Shown here: positions 41,549 to 49,185 of the stretch, in pieces
Layout of the letters: every line of letters starts with the position of its first letter
How positions within the stretch are numbered: the stretch's first letter is position 1
From: Hymenobacter cyanobacteriorum
GTDB lineage: Bacteria; Bacteroidota; Bacteroidia; Cytophagales; Hymenobacteraceae
Length of the DNA: 64,000 nt
Reading direction: 5' to 3'
Assembly: GCF_022631375.1 (NCBI RefSeq)
Contig: NZ_JALBGC010000001.1
Span: 930,001-994,000 of the forward strand
The notes under the pieces: generated by a model
Database searches by the model: none
Told to the model about the DNA's origin: nothing
What the model saw: only the letters and a program-made list of their open reading frames with translations
Position numbers and translations under genes: made by a program

Positions 41549-44476
41549 TTACAACTGCCCGCCGCCAGGAGGAGGGCCTCCTCCCCCACCGGGGGGCGGG
41601 CCACCACCACCGTCGGGCCGGCCGCCACCGCCATCAGGCCGGCCAAAACCACGGCCTTCGCGCCCGCCGCCTTCGCCCGCCGCCGGGGCCACCACGTTGC
41701 CGCTGCGAATGTTGTAGGTGAACATCAGCATGAGGTAGCGCTGCAAAATGGTGGTTTGCACGTCCTCGTAGTAGGCATCGGTCACGTTGCGCTGGATGGA
41801 CTGGTTCTGGCCCAGAATATCGAAGGCGTAGAGCCGGATTTCGCCGCGCTGGCCAGGGAAGAGCTTCTTGCCGACGCTGGCATTCCAGAGCAGGTACTGC
41901 TGGTTGTAGCCCGCCGCGAGGCCCGAGTAGGCCTGGTGCACGAGGTCGGTGGCAATGTTGATGCCCGGGCCCACAATCCAGTTCAGCCGGAAGCGCGTGA
42001 CCTGCGAGAAGTAGTCCGAATTCAGCCGCGTTTGCAGCGTGTTGTACACGTAGTTCTGGTTCGAGGTGGTCGAGGCCGTGAAATCGAGCTGCGAGCTGAT
42101 GTTGGAGCTGAGCGTGAGGCCGGCCCCGAAGGTGGGCACGCGGGCGTAGTTCAGGCCGCCGTTCACCAGGCCGGGCGTTTGGGTGAAGCCGGCGTTGGCG
42201 CTGAAGTTGATGTTGGTTTTGATGGCCTTGATGGGCCGGCCGTAGCTCAGCAGCGAGCGCACCGTGTACTGCTGGCTGAGGTTGGTGGGCTGCACCAGCT
42301 GGCCGCCGGCGGGCAGGCGCACGCTGGGTGCACCTTCGGGCGTCACAATGGTGTCGCGGGCCGCCACGATGGTGCGGTTCGAAATCGGGTTCTGGGTAAA
42401 TGCGCCCGAGAGCAGCGCGAAGAAGTTGCTCGACACCTCCGGGTTCGAGGCCGAGTAGCGAATGTTGAGCGAGTGCTGGTACTCCTGGCGCAGCGTGGGG
42501 TTGCCGATGGTGAGCTGCAGCGGGTTCGAGTTATTCACCACCGCCTGCAGCTGGCTCACGCTGGGCGGGTTGGTGTTGGTGCGGTACATCAGCCGCAGGT
42601 TTTTCTGCCGCGTGAAGCGGTAGTTGAGCGTGGCGTTGGGCAGCACGTTCACGAAGTTGTAGCGCCCGATGCTGGGGCGCGGGTACTGCGCGTCGCTGTA
42701 CAGCTGCGCATATTGCCCCGACACGCCGAAGCTGGCCTGGTAGTCGCGCGTGATGTGCCGGTACGTCACCCCGCCCGACTGCGTGAGGTAGTAGTTCTGA
42801 AACACGTTGCTCAGGCCCTCGTTCAGCTGGCGGGTGTCGCCGGTCAGCACATCGTAGGTGTATTTGCTGGAGTTGTTGGGCGCGTAATTGATGGCGTAGT
42901 TGCCTTGCAGCACATCGGTTTTGCTCAGCGCCTCGGTGAGAGACAGATTGGCGTTGAGGCTGCCGCCGTTCTGGGTCAGGTTGTTCACCTGGTTCAGGTT
43001 GCTGCGGGGGGAGGTGTCGTTCACGGTCAGCAGCGTGGCGTCGCTGTTGCGCTGGCTGTAGGTGCCGCCGATGCTGAGGCTGGCCGTGCGCCCGGCTTTG
43101 GCGAAGCGGTGGCGCAGCAGCAAGTCGCCGCCCGTGTTCAGGCCCTTGTTGTTCGACGCGTAATTGCTGGTGATGTTGCTCGCCGTCGCATCGCCCGTAA
43201 ACGTGCGCCCGTCCAGCCGGCTTGCCGATTCGTTCTGCTGGTAGCTGAACCGGGGCCGGAACAGAATGGAATTGGCCGAATCAATCTTGTGCTCCAGCCG
43301 CAGGTTGAAGCGCTGGTTGGTGTTCAGGCTGTTGCTGAGGGCATTCTGGGTGTAGCGCGTGCCGGTCACGTACTGGCGATTGGTATTGCTGAGCAGCGTG
43401 TTGTCGGCCCGGTTGAAAAAGTAGCTGGCTGCAAGGTCGGTTTTCTTGTTCCAGGAGTTCGAGTAGTTCAAACCCACAGCGTTGGTTTTGGTAATGCCGC
43501 CGCTTTGGTTCACCAGAAAGTCGCCCGCGTTGCCGCCGTTGCCGCCGCCACCTTGGCCGCCGCCTCCACCGCCACGCTGGCCGCCGCGCCCGCCGCCGCC
43601 CTGGTTCGAATTGCCCACCACGCCCAGCAGGTCTTCGGTGCCGAAGTTCTGCTCGTTCACGTTGTTGCTCTGGGCCAGCACCGACATCCGCTCGTCGCCC
43701 TTAAACTTGTTCACGTTGCCGCTCACCTTGTAGCGCTCGGGGCCCGCGCCGGCCACCACCCGCCCAAACGTACCGTTGCGGAATTCCACCTTGGTCACGA
43801 TGTTGATGGTCTTGGTCGTATTTCCGTCATCGAAGCCCGAAAACCGGCTCTGCTCGCTGCGCTGGTCGAACACCTCAATCTTGTCCACCATTTCGGCGGG
43901 CAGGTTTTTCAGCACCGCGTCGGGGTCGTTGCCGAAAAAAGGCTTGCCATCCACGAGCACCTGCTGCACGTTCTCGCCCTGGGCCTGCACCTTGCCATCG
44001 GCCCCGCGGCTCACACCGGGCAGCTTGTCGATGAGGTCGCCGGTGGTGGCATCGGGGTTGGTTTTGAACGCTTTGGCGTTGAACTGGGTGGTATCGCCTT
44101 TCTGCACGCTCTGGGCGGCGGCGCCCGTTACCACCACGCCCTTCAATTGCACGCCGCCGGCGGGCAGGGCCAGCGTGCCTAGCTGCACCGGCGTGCCGGC
44201 CACGGTCACCGACTGCCGCACCGTCTGGTACCCCACAAACGAGGCATCGAGCACGTAGCGGCCGGCGGCCACATTGTCGAACTGAAACCGCCCGTTGGCA
44301 TCGGCCGCCGCACCGGTTTTCGCCGAATCGGGCAAATGAATCAGCAGCACATTGGCGCCGATGAGGGCCGACTGGTCTTTGCCGTCGGCAATGCGGCCGC
44401 TCACGGTGGTGGGGGCTTGGGCGCGGGCGGCCGTCAGGCTCAGCAGCACAAAAAACAGGGTAAGCAGGTGCCGCAT
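41549..44476 (-). CDS. TonB-dependent outer-membrane receptor (OMP_b-brl type)
   Basis: This is a 975-residue outer-membrane transporter. Signal peptide to about residue 20, then a carboxypeptidase-regulatory-like beta-sandwich (TVSGRIADGKDQSALIGANV, GRYVLDASFVGYQTV), a plug domain (DLIDKLPGVSRGADGKVQAQ, VLVDGKPFFGNDPDAVLKNL) and a long barrel with many aromatic strands. A Gly/Asn-rich loop occurs at about 290-325. The C-terminus departs from the usual terminal aromatic strand: it ends in a roughly 45-residue Gly/Pro/Arg-rich tail (DGGGGPPPGGGGGPPPGGG). No SusD-like partner is adjacent, so the substrate is unknown. The ATG at 44476 follows a nonamer hairpin. Confidence 0.88.
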   Translation of the reverse strand: MRHLLTLFFVLLSLTAARAQAPTTVSGRIADGKDQSALIGANVLLIHLPDSAKTGAAADANGRFQFDNVAAGRYVLDASFVGYQTVRQSVTVAGTPVQLGTLALPAGGVQLKGVVVTGAAAQSVQKGDTTQFNAKAFKTNPDATTGDLIDKLPGVSRGADGKVQAQGENVQQVLVDGKPFFGNDPDAVLKNLPAEMVDKIEVFDQRSEQSRFSGFDDGNTTKTINIVTKVEFRNGTFGRVVAGAGPERYKVSGNVNKFKGDERMSVLAQSNNVNEQNFGTEDLLGVVGNSNQGGGGRGGQRGGGGGGQGGGGNGGNAGDFLVNQSGGITKTNAVGLNYSNSWNKKTDLAASYFFNRADNTLLSNTNRQYVTGTRYTQNALSNSLNTNQRFNLRLEHKIDSANSILFRPRFSYQQNESASRLDGRTFTGDATASNITSNYASNNKGLNTGGDLLLRHRFAKAGRTASLSIGGTYSQRNSDATLLTVNDTSPRSNLNQVNNLTQNGGSLNANLSLTEALSKTDVLQGNYAINYAPNNSSKYTYDVLTGDTRQLNEGLSNVFQNYYLTQSGGVTYRHITRDYQASFGVSGQYAQLYSDAQYPRPSIGRYNFVNVLPNATLNYRFTRQKNLRLMYRTNTNPPSVSQLQAVVNNSNPLQLTIGNPTLRQEYQHSLNIRYSASNPEVSSNFFALLSGAFTQNPISNRTIVAARDTIVTPEGAPSVRLPAGGQLVQPTNLSQQYTVRSLLSYGRPIKAIKTNINFSANAGFTQTPGLVNGGLNYARVPTFGAGLTLSSNISSQLDFTASTTSNQNYVYNTLQTRLNSDYFSQVTRFRLNWIVGPGINIATDLVHQAYSGLAAGYNQQYLLWNASVGKKLFPGQRGEIRLYAFDILGQNQSIQRNVTDAYYEDVQTTILQRYLMLMFTYNIRSGNVVAPAAGEGGGREGRGFGRPDGGGGRPDGGGGPPPGGGGGPPPGGGQL

Positions 44477-44482
44477 AATTTT

Positions 44483-44624
44483 CTGAACCGCAGATTTAAC
44501 AGATGAAACGGATTGAACGGATGCCGGCGAATTCCGACTATTCGATGGCTATTTCTCAACCGCTGATGGTCGCAGTCGAAACGAGTCTGTTCAATCCGTT
44601 TCATCCGTTCAATCTGCGGTTCAG
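44483..44624. repeat. nonamer-type hairpin upstream of the TonB receptor
   Basis: Left arm units AGATTTAAC, AGATGAAAC, GGATTGAAC (from 44483) face right arm units GTTCAATCC, GTTTCATCC, GTTCAATCT (to 44624). The loop is about 60 bases. It starts six bases 5' of the receptor start and overlaps the stop of the methyltransferase gene. It is like the heptad hairpins but with a 9-base period. Confidence 0.8.
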
Positions 44625-45265
44625 GCAACTTTGCGCAGCAGCAGCAGGCCGTCGCGCAGGGGCAGAAAAACCGGTTCTACGCGCGCGTCGCGGGCCACCT
44701 GGTCGTTGAAAGCGCGTACCAGCGGCGTGTCCTTATCGCCGGTTTTCAACTGATGCTCGGGCAGCACCTTGCCGCCCCACAGCACGTTGTCGACGATGAG
44801 CAGCCCGCCCGGCCGCACCTGGTCAACCACTGCCTCAAAGTACGCGGCATTATTTCGCTTGTCGGCGTCAATAAAGACGAGGTCCCAGACTTCATCGACC
44901 AGGCCCGGCAAAACGTCGAGCGCCGCCCCGATGTGCAGCCGCACCTTATCCGTGATGCCGGCCGCCGCCACGTAGCGCCGGATGCGCGCCTCCCGTTCAG
45001 GGTCGATTTCGATGGTGTGCAGCAAGCCGTTATCGGCCAGCCCCTCGGCCAGGCACAGCGTGGCGTACCCGCAAAACGTGCCAATTTCCAGGACGCGCAG
45101 CGGTTTGGTTAAATGGCTGATAAGGCTCAGAAAACGGCCTTGCACGTGACCGCTGCTCATGCGTGGCATCAATAGCTGCAGGTGGGTTTCGCGGGTGAGC
45201 TGGGCCAGTAGCGGCGGCTCGGGCGCGGTATGCAGGGCGGCGTAGAGGTCGAGGGGGTCGGTCAT
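44621..45265 (-). CDS. class I O-methyltransferase (SAM-dependent)
   Basis: This is a 214-residue enzyme of the catechol/caffeoyl-CoA O-methyltransferase family. Motif I is VLEIGTFCGYATLCLAEGL, followed by LHTIEIDPEREARIRR (acidic ribose contact), WDLVFIDADKRNN (metal-binding Asp) and GGLLIVDNVLWGGKVL. Divalent metal and SAM transfer a methyl to a hydroxylated aromatic; the substrate is not predictable. Length is normal. The ATG at 45265 lies 50 bases downstream of the SRA gene stop, so the three genes 47035 to 44621 probably form one transcript. Confidence 0.9.
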   Translation of the reverse strand: MTDPLDLYAALHTAPEPPLLAQLTRETHLQLLMPRMSSGHVQGRFLSLISHLTKPLRVLEIGTFCGYATLCLAEGLADNGLLHTIEIDPEREARIRRYVAAAGITDKVRLHIGAALDVLPGLVDEVWDLVFIDADKRNNAAYFEAVVDQVRPGGLLIVDNVLWGGKVLPEHQLKTGDKDTPLVRAFNDQVARDARVEPVFLPLRDGLLLLRKVA

Positions 45266-45317
45266 AAGCTAGTGGTTTTTCACCGCAGAAGTCGCAGAAG
45301 TTCGTCTGCCATCCGCG

Positions 45318-45797
45318 TCATCTGCGCAAATCCTCCGCGTCTGCTGCAGGTAAACAAGGTCGCAGCCGAAACACATACACGTTGAATCCCGACTTCCCTG
45401 GCCCGAAGCTGTAACCCACCAGCCGGTATAATCCTTCGTAACGGTACACATCGAGCCCGCCGTCTTCGGCCGGCACTTTGCGCATCACTCGCACCGGCAG
45501 GCCGGTTTCGACACTTTTCAGCAGCGCCAGAATGCCCGTCGTAGCCACCTGGTCGCTGATTTGCTGGCCGGTTTTGGGGTCGCGGCCGCCGTTGCCGGAG
45601 TAGCGGATTTCTTCTTCCGTGAAGTCGTCGTCCTCGTATTGGCCGGCCAGCACGATGCTCTCGGCGCCGAGCTGCTGCGTGCCGCACACGCCCGCCCGGC
45701 GCGGCCGATGCATGCCGCTCAGCGCCAGTTCGATGCGGTTGCGGAACGTGTCGCCCGGCCGGTAGCTGCCCACGTGGCCGAAAACAGGCAGTGCCAT
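45318..45797 (-). CDS. YDG/SRA domain protein
   Basis: This 159-residue protein is a single SRA domain: FGHVGSYRPGDTFRNRIEL, HRPRRAGVCGTQQLGAESIV, GQYEDDDFTEEEIRYSGNGG, DPKTGQQISDQ and GLYRLVGYSFGPGKSGFNVY. SRA domains flip out and bind 5-methylcytosine or hydroxymethylcytosine and are often fused to nucleases; here no nuclease domain is present. The ATG at 45797 overlaps the stop of the M16 peptidase gene by one base, a strong sign of translational coupling. A stand-alone reader of modified DNA is the simplest reading (inference). Confidence 0.88.
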   Translation of the reverse strand: MALPVFGHVGSYRPGDTFRNRIELALSGMHRPRRAGVCGTQQLGAESIVLAGQYEDDDFTEEEIRYSGNGGRDPKTGQQISDQVATTGILALLKSVETGLPVRVMRKVPAEDGGLDVYRYEGLYRLVGYSFGPGKSGFNVYVFRLRPCLPAADAEDLRR

Positions 45798-47035
45798 TAC
45801 TTTCCTTCCGGCACGTATTGCAGCACGCTCAGGTGCTCGTCGGTCAGCACTTCGTTGGCCATTTCCTGGAGTTCAGCGGCCGTAATCTTTTCGATTTTGC
45901 CGAAAATCTCACTCAGCGGCTCCACGCGGCCCAGGTCGAGGGTGCTTTTGCCGAGCAGCTGCATCATGCCGCCGTTGCTTTCCTCGCTCATGGCGAGCTG
46001 GCCCATCAGCTGGTGCTTGGCGATGTGCAGCTGATTGGTGGTGAGGGACTTTTCGCGCAGCAGCTTCAACTCCTTCTGCACCAAGCCCAGCGTGCGCTTC
46101 ACCTGCTTGCCTTCGGTGCCGAAGTAGATGCCGAATAGGCCCGTATCGGTGTAGGGCGAGTACGTGCTGTCGATGGTGTACACGAGGCCGTATTTCTCGC
46201 GCACGGCCAGGTTCAGGCGCGAGTTCATGCCCGGGCCGCCCAGAATGTTGTTCAGCATGAAAAACGGGATGCGGCGCGCATCGTTCAGCGAGTAGGCCGG
46301 GCCACCCACCAGGCAGTGCGCCTGCGAGATGGGCCGGGTTTCCGACTGCGACTTGCGCTCGTAGCCGCCCACTGGCCGACGCGTGCGCGGCCCCAGCCGG
46401 GCCGGCAGCGGCGCCAGAAACTTGTCGGCCAGCCGCTTCACTTCGGCAAACGGCAGGTTGCTCACCGAGCTGAACACCAGCCGGTCCGTCCGCATCTGCT
46501 CCTGCAAAAAGGCATGAAAATCGGCCGTCTGGAAGCGGCTCACGCTCTCGCGGGTGCCCAGAATATTCACACCCAGCGGGTGGTCGCCGAATACCACGGT
46601 ATCAAAATCGTCGATAATAGCATCTTCCGGGGCGTCCTGGTACATGCTCATCTCCTCCAGAATCACGCCTCGCTCCTTCTCCACCTCGCGGCCGGGAAAC
46701 ACGGAATTGAACGTGAGGTCCGTCAGCAACTCGAACGCGCGCTCGAAGTGCGTGCTTAGCAGCGAAGCGTAGAAGCAGATTTTTTCCTTGGTCGTGTAGG
46801 CATTCAGCTCGCCACCCACGGTTTCGAGGCGGTTGAGAATGTGGAAGCTCTTGCGCTTCTCAGTGCCTTTGAAGGCCATGTGCTCCCAGAAGTGGGCCAG
46901 GCCCTGCTGGTGCGGGGCCTCATCGCGCGAGCCAATATCGAGCAGAAACCCGCAATGCGCTATTTTAGTGTGCAGTACCTGCTTGTGTAAGAGGCGGATA
47001 CCGTTAGGATATTCGTGAATGTGATAATCGAGCAT
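45797..47035 (-). CDS. M16-family zinc metallopeptidase
   Basis: This 412-residue single-chain M16 peptidase (pitrilysin/PqqL-like, half-size) has the inverted zinc motif HFWEH (H48, E51, H52) and the downstream Glu in the EKERGVILEEMSMYQDAP region. The C-terminal substrate-binding half includes FFMLNNILGGPGMNSRLNLAVREKYGLVY-type sequence (shortened). No signal peptide is seen, so it is probably cytoplasmic. It is the first gene of a unit with the SRA and O-methyltransferase genes. A consensus -7 element (47043-47050) sits seven bases before the ATG at 47035. Confidence 0.9.
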   Translation of the reverse strand: MLDYHIHEYPNGIRLLHKQVLHTKIAHCGFLLDIGSRDEAPHQQGLAHFWEHMAFKGTEKRKSFHILNRLETVGGELNAYTTKEKICFYASLLSTHFERAFELLTDLTFNSVFPGREVEKERGVILEEMSMYQDAPEDAIIDDFDTVVFGDHPLGVNILGTRESVSRFQTADFHAFLQEQMRTDRLVFSSVSNLPFAEVKRLADKFLAPLPARLGPRTRRPVGGYERKSQSETRPISQAHCLVGGPAYSLNDARRIPFFMLNNILGGPGMNSRLNLAVREKYGLVYTIDSTYSPYTDTGLFGIYFGTEGKQVKRTLGLVQKELKLLREKSLTTNQLHIAKHQLMGQLAMSEESNGGMMQLLGKSTLDLGRVEPLSEIFGKIEKITAAELQEMANEVLTDEHLSVLQYVPEGK

Positions 47036-47042
47036 AAGATTG

Positions 47043-47050
47043 CAAAGGTA
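47043..47050 (-). promoter_or_regulatory. -7 element of the M16 peptidase operon
   Basis: TACCTTTG on the minus strand fits TAnnTTTG exactly. Only seven bases separate it from the ATG at 47035, so transcription would start at or next to the start codon, giving a leaderless message. No clear -33 TTG. Confidence 0.5.
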
Positions 47051-47062
47051 CAGGCTTCACTA

Positions 47063-47134
47063 AGTTGTCAGTTGCTCGTTGTCCGTTGTCAGGAAGTTTA
47101 AGACTAACAACGGACAACGAGAAACCGACAACTA
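47063..47134. repeat. heptad hairpin between the GT9 gene end and the M16 operon
   Basis: Left arm AGTTGTC, AGTTGCT, CGTTGTC, CGTTGTC; right arm TAACAAC, GGACAAC, GAGAAAC, CGACAAC. It overlaps the stop codon of the heptosyltransferase gene and lies upstream of the -7 element at 47043, so here the repeat is outside the leader. Confidence 0.8.
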
Positions 47135-48223
47135 TGCAACCGGCAACGTGGCCAGGAGTTGCCCTACCTCAATGCCATACGCGCAGCGAAAGTGCCCCAG
47201 CGGGCAGGCCGCGTGTCCGTGCAGCCCGCACGGCCGGCAATCGAGCTTTTCGTTCGTTTCCACTACAAACGAAACCGGCGACAGCGGCCCGAACCCGAAT
47301 GCCGGCACCGTGCTGCAGAACACCGCCGTAACCGGCGCGCCCACCGCCGAGCACAGGTGCATGGGGGCCGAGTCGTTCACGTAGTTCATCACCGCCCCGC
47401 GCATGAGCGCCGCCGAGGCCAGCAGGCCGATTTTGCCCGCTATGCTCACCACATTTTCACGCCCGCTGGCCGCCGCCAGCCGCTCGCATGCGGCCACATC
47501 AGGCGGGCCACCCAACAGGTACACGCGCACGCCAGCGGGCAGCGCCGCCAGCAACTCCAGCCACTTCGCTTCTGGGTATTGTTTGGTGAACCACACCGAA
47601 GTGGGCGCGAGGCAGATGTATGGCCCGGCCGCCGCGTAAGGCGCTACGGCTGCTTCGTCGGCCGCCGTGGGGTATAGGCGCGGCGGATAGGAAGTTAAAG
47701 GAGTTAAAAGTTGAGAGTTAAAAGTTAAACCCTTTACGGATTCGCCTTTTGCTTCTGCACTTTTAACTTTTAACTCTTCACTCTTAACTGCAAGCAACCG
47801 CAGGTTACGCTCCACTTCATGCGTGCCGTCGCCGATGACATGCGGCACGCGGCGCGTGAAGAACCGGCTGAGCGGGTTTTTGGCAAAGCCAATGCGCTCG
47901 GCCGCGCCCGAAAAGGCGGTGAGGAAGCCCGTGCTGGCAAAACGCTGCAAGGTGACGACGCGGCCGTACTTCGATGCCCGAATCTGGCCCAGTAAGTCCC
48001 ACAGCGCGGCATACTTGCGGTGCTTCTTGTCCCAAACCAGTACGCGGCGCACGTGGGGGTGGCCGGCTAGCAATCCCTCATTGCCGCGCCGCACCAGCAC
48101 ATCCACGGGCGTGGTGGGCGCGGTCTGGTGCAGGTATTCGAGCAGGGCCGTCATCAGAATCACGTCGCCGATGAAGGCAGTCTGAATGAGCAGCGTGGTG
48201 GGCGGAGCGGGAGCAGTGGGCAC
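47132..48223 (-). CDS. glycosyltransferase family 9 (heptosyltransferase-like)
   Basis: This is a 363-residue GT9 enzyme, the second in the window. The N-terminal domain has LLIQTAFIGDVILMTALLEY and VDVLVRRGNEGLLAGHPHV; the donor side has YICLAPTSVWFTKQYPEAKW, VYLLGGPPDVAACERLAAAS and MNYVNDSAPMHLCSAVGAPV. The end carries CRPCGLHGHAACPLGHFRC. The linker between the domains (residues 145-178, KVKSAEAKGESVKGLT and neighbours) is encoded by a complete heptad hairpin, in frame. The start is a GTG at 48223. It is separated from the Lrp gene upstream by a large hairpin. Confidence 0.85.
   Translation of the reverse strand: MPTAPAPPTTLLIQTAFIGDVILMTALLEYLHQTAPTTPVDVLVRRGNEGLLAGHPHVRRVLVWDKKHRKYAALWDLLGQIRASKYGRVVTLQRFASTGFLTAFSGAAERIGFAKNPLSRFFTRRVPHVIGDGTHEVERNLRLLAVKSEELKVKSAEAKGESVKGLTFNSQLLTPLTSYPPRLYPTAADEAAVAPYAAAGPYICLAPTSVWFTKQYPEAKWLELLAALPAGVRVYLLGGPPDVAACERLAAASGRENVVSIAGKIGLLASAALMRGAVMNYVNDSAPMHLCSAVGAPVTAVFCSTVPAFGFGPLSPVSFVVETNEKLDCRPCGLHGHAACPLGHFRCAYGIEVGQLLATLPVA
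47692..47790. repeat. heptad hairpin inside the heptosyltransferase reading frame
   Basis: Left arm AGTTAAA, AGTTGAG, AGTTAAA units (47692-47730); right arm ACTTTTA, ACTTTTA, ACTCTTC, ACTCTTA units (47757-47790). The arms and loop together encode residues 145-178 of the GT9 protein without breaking the frame. Confidence 0.85.
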
Positions 48224-48228
48224 GGCAC

Positions 48229-48285
48229 AAAATTACGCCGCCGCTGGCGGGCCCGATAACGGACCAGCAGCGGCGGCGTAATTTT
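48229..48285 (-). terminator. large hairpin terminator of the Lrp gene
   Basis: AAAATTACGCCGCCGCTG (48229-48246) faces CAGCGGCGGCGTAATTTT (48268-48285), an 18-bp perfect stem with A/T ends. It lies 24 bases after the Lrp stop and 6 bases before the GT9 start codon. Confidence 0.75.
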
Positions 48286-48308
48286 CGGAGCCAGCGCTTG
48301 GCGGTCGG

Positions 48309-48773
48309 CTAGGTCAGCTCGGCCGAGCGGTTGAGGACTTCCTCCAGCGAAATCAGCGTTTCGGTGCGCAGAATGCCTTCAATGGGTTGGATGCGGTCGT
48401 GCAGTACGTCGCGCAGGTGTTGGGTATCGCGGCACTGCAGGCGGGCAAACACGCCATAGGCCCCGGTGGTGAAGTTGATGTTGACCACTTCCGGAATTTC
48501 CCGCAGTTGGTTTACTACGCCCGTATACTCCGAGCTCTTCTGCAGGTAGATGCCCAGGAAGGCGCTCACGCCGTAGCCCAGCTTCTGGTAATCAATGCGC
48601 AGGGTGGCGCCCTGCACGATGCCAATCTCTTCGAGGCGGGCCATGCGCACGTGGACGGTGCCGCCCGACACGTTCACTTTACGGGCAATTTCGGTGTACG
48701 GCATCTTCGCATCCTGAATGAGCAGATTCAGGATGTGCCGGTCGGTGTCATCAAGTTCGTAGTTGCGGGCCAT
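48309..48773 (-). CDS. Lrp/AsnC-family transcriptional regulator
   Basis: This is a 154-residue regulator. The N-terminal winged helix-turn-helix is LDDTDRHILNLLIQDAKMPY, TEIARKVNVSGGTVHVRMAR, LEEIGIVQG. The C-terminal RAM ligand domain has GYGVSAFLGIYLQKSSEYTG, LREIPEVVNINFTTGAYGVF and an ending with ISLEEVL. Members sense amino acids and form octamers. The ATG at 48773 is clear. The regulator stands alone, with an AT-rich upstream region shared with a divergent promoter at 48861. It may control either itself or that small unit. Confidence 0.9.
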   Translation of the reverse strand: MARNYELDDTDRHILNLLIQDAKMPYTEIARKVNVSGGTVHVRMARLEEIGIVQGATLRIDYQKLGYGVSAFLGIYLQKSSEYTGVVNQLREIPEVVNINFTTGAYGVFARLQCRDTQHLRDVLHDRIQPIEGILRTETLISLEEVLNRSAELT

Positions 48774-48860
48774 CTTTTGCAGGAAAGGTTTGATAATATT
48801 GGTAAGTTAACGCCTGAAAATTGAATTTATTGTAATTATTTATTTAAGTGTATTGATTGT

Positions 48861-48891
48861 TTGCAGCAGTTATAACAAAGCATTACATTTG
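48861..48891 (+). promoter_or_regulatory. consensus promoter of a small transcription unit
   Basis: TTG (48861-48863), 20 bases, TACATTTG (48884-48891) is a perfect Bacteroidota -33/-7 pair in an AT-rich gap, one of the best promoters in the window. The only thing downstream on this strand before a hairpin is a 62-codon frame starting at 48902. Confidence 0.7.
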
Positions 48892-48901
48892 TTACAATCC
48901 T

Positions 48902-49090
48902 ATGCAGCCCACTACGGCAGCAACGTGGCTGAATCGGCCGGCTCCGCTGGGTTTCGCTTTACGCAAAACCAGCGCGCAGGTCGTTCATCGAAAGCAGCAA
49001 TGCTTTGGCTATGGTTGTGGTTGGTTACAGAGGAGAAGAGGGGAAAACGGGGCTGCGCATCTGGGTGGGTGCGCGCCTCAACACTGGTAA
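48902..49090 (+). CDS. possible 62-residue peptide or non-coding RNA
   Basis: A 62-codon frame runs from an ATG ten bases after the promoter at 48861-48891 to TAA at 49088-49090, and a strong hairpin begins on that stop. The peptide has no signal sequence or membrane helix. It is rich in Trp, Arg, Cys and Gln (for example HRKQQCFGYGCGWLQRRRGE) and matches nothing I recognise. The unit could encode a leader-like or regulatory peptide, or it may simply be a small RNA of about 220 bases. It lies divergent from the Lrp gene and convergent to dsbD. Confidence 0.3.
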   Translation: MQPTTAATWLNRPAPLGFALRKTSAQVVHRKQQCFGYGCGWLQRRRGENGAAHLGGCAPQHW

Positions 49091-49120
49091 GGGGCGGCCT
49101 CTGGGTGGGGGCCGCCCCTT
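49089..49120 (+). terminator. hairpin closing the small unit
   Basis: AAGGGGCGGCC (49089-49099) faces GGCCGCCCCTT (49110-49120), an 11-bp perfect GC-rich stem. The T-tail is poor, so it may be a structural element or a weak terminator. It lies about 65 bases beyond the dsbD stop on the other strand. Confidence 0.5.
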
Positions 49121-49185
49121 CGTGCGTAAGCCGGAAGCGCAAATTCTCTGCCATCATCACCATTCTCCCCGGGGGCTGGACTTAC

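Noticed and set aside
41756..44182. 808-codon plus-strand frame opposite the TonB receptor
   Set aside because: It is an antisense shadow; the receptor strand has all family motifs.
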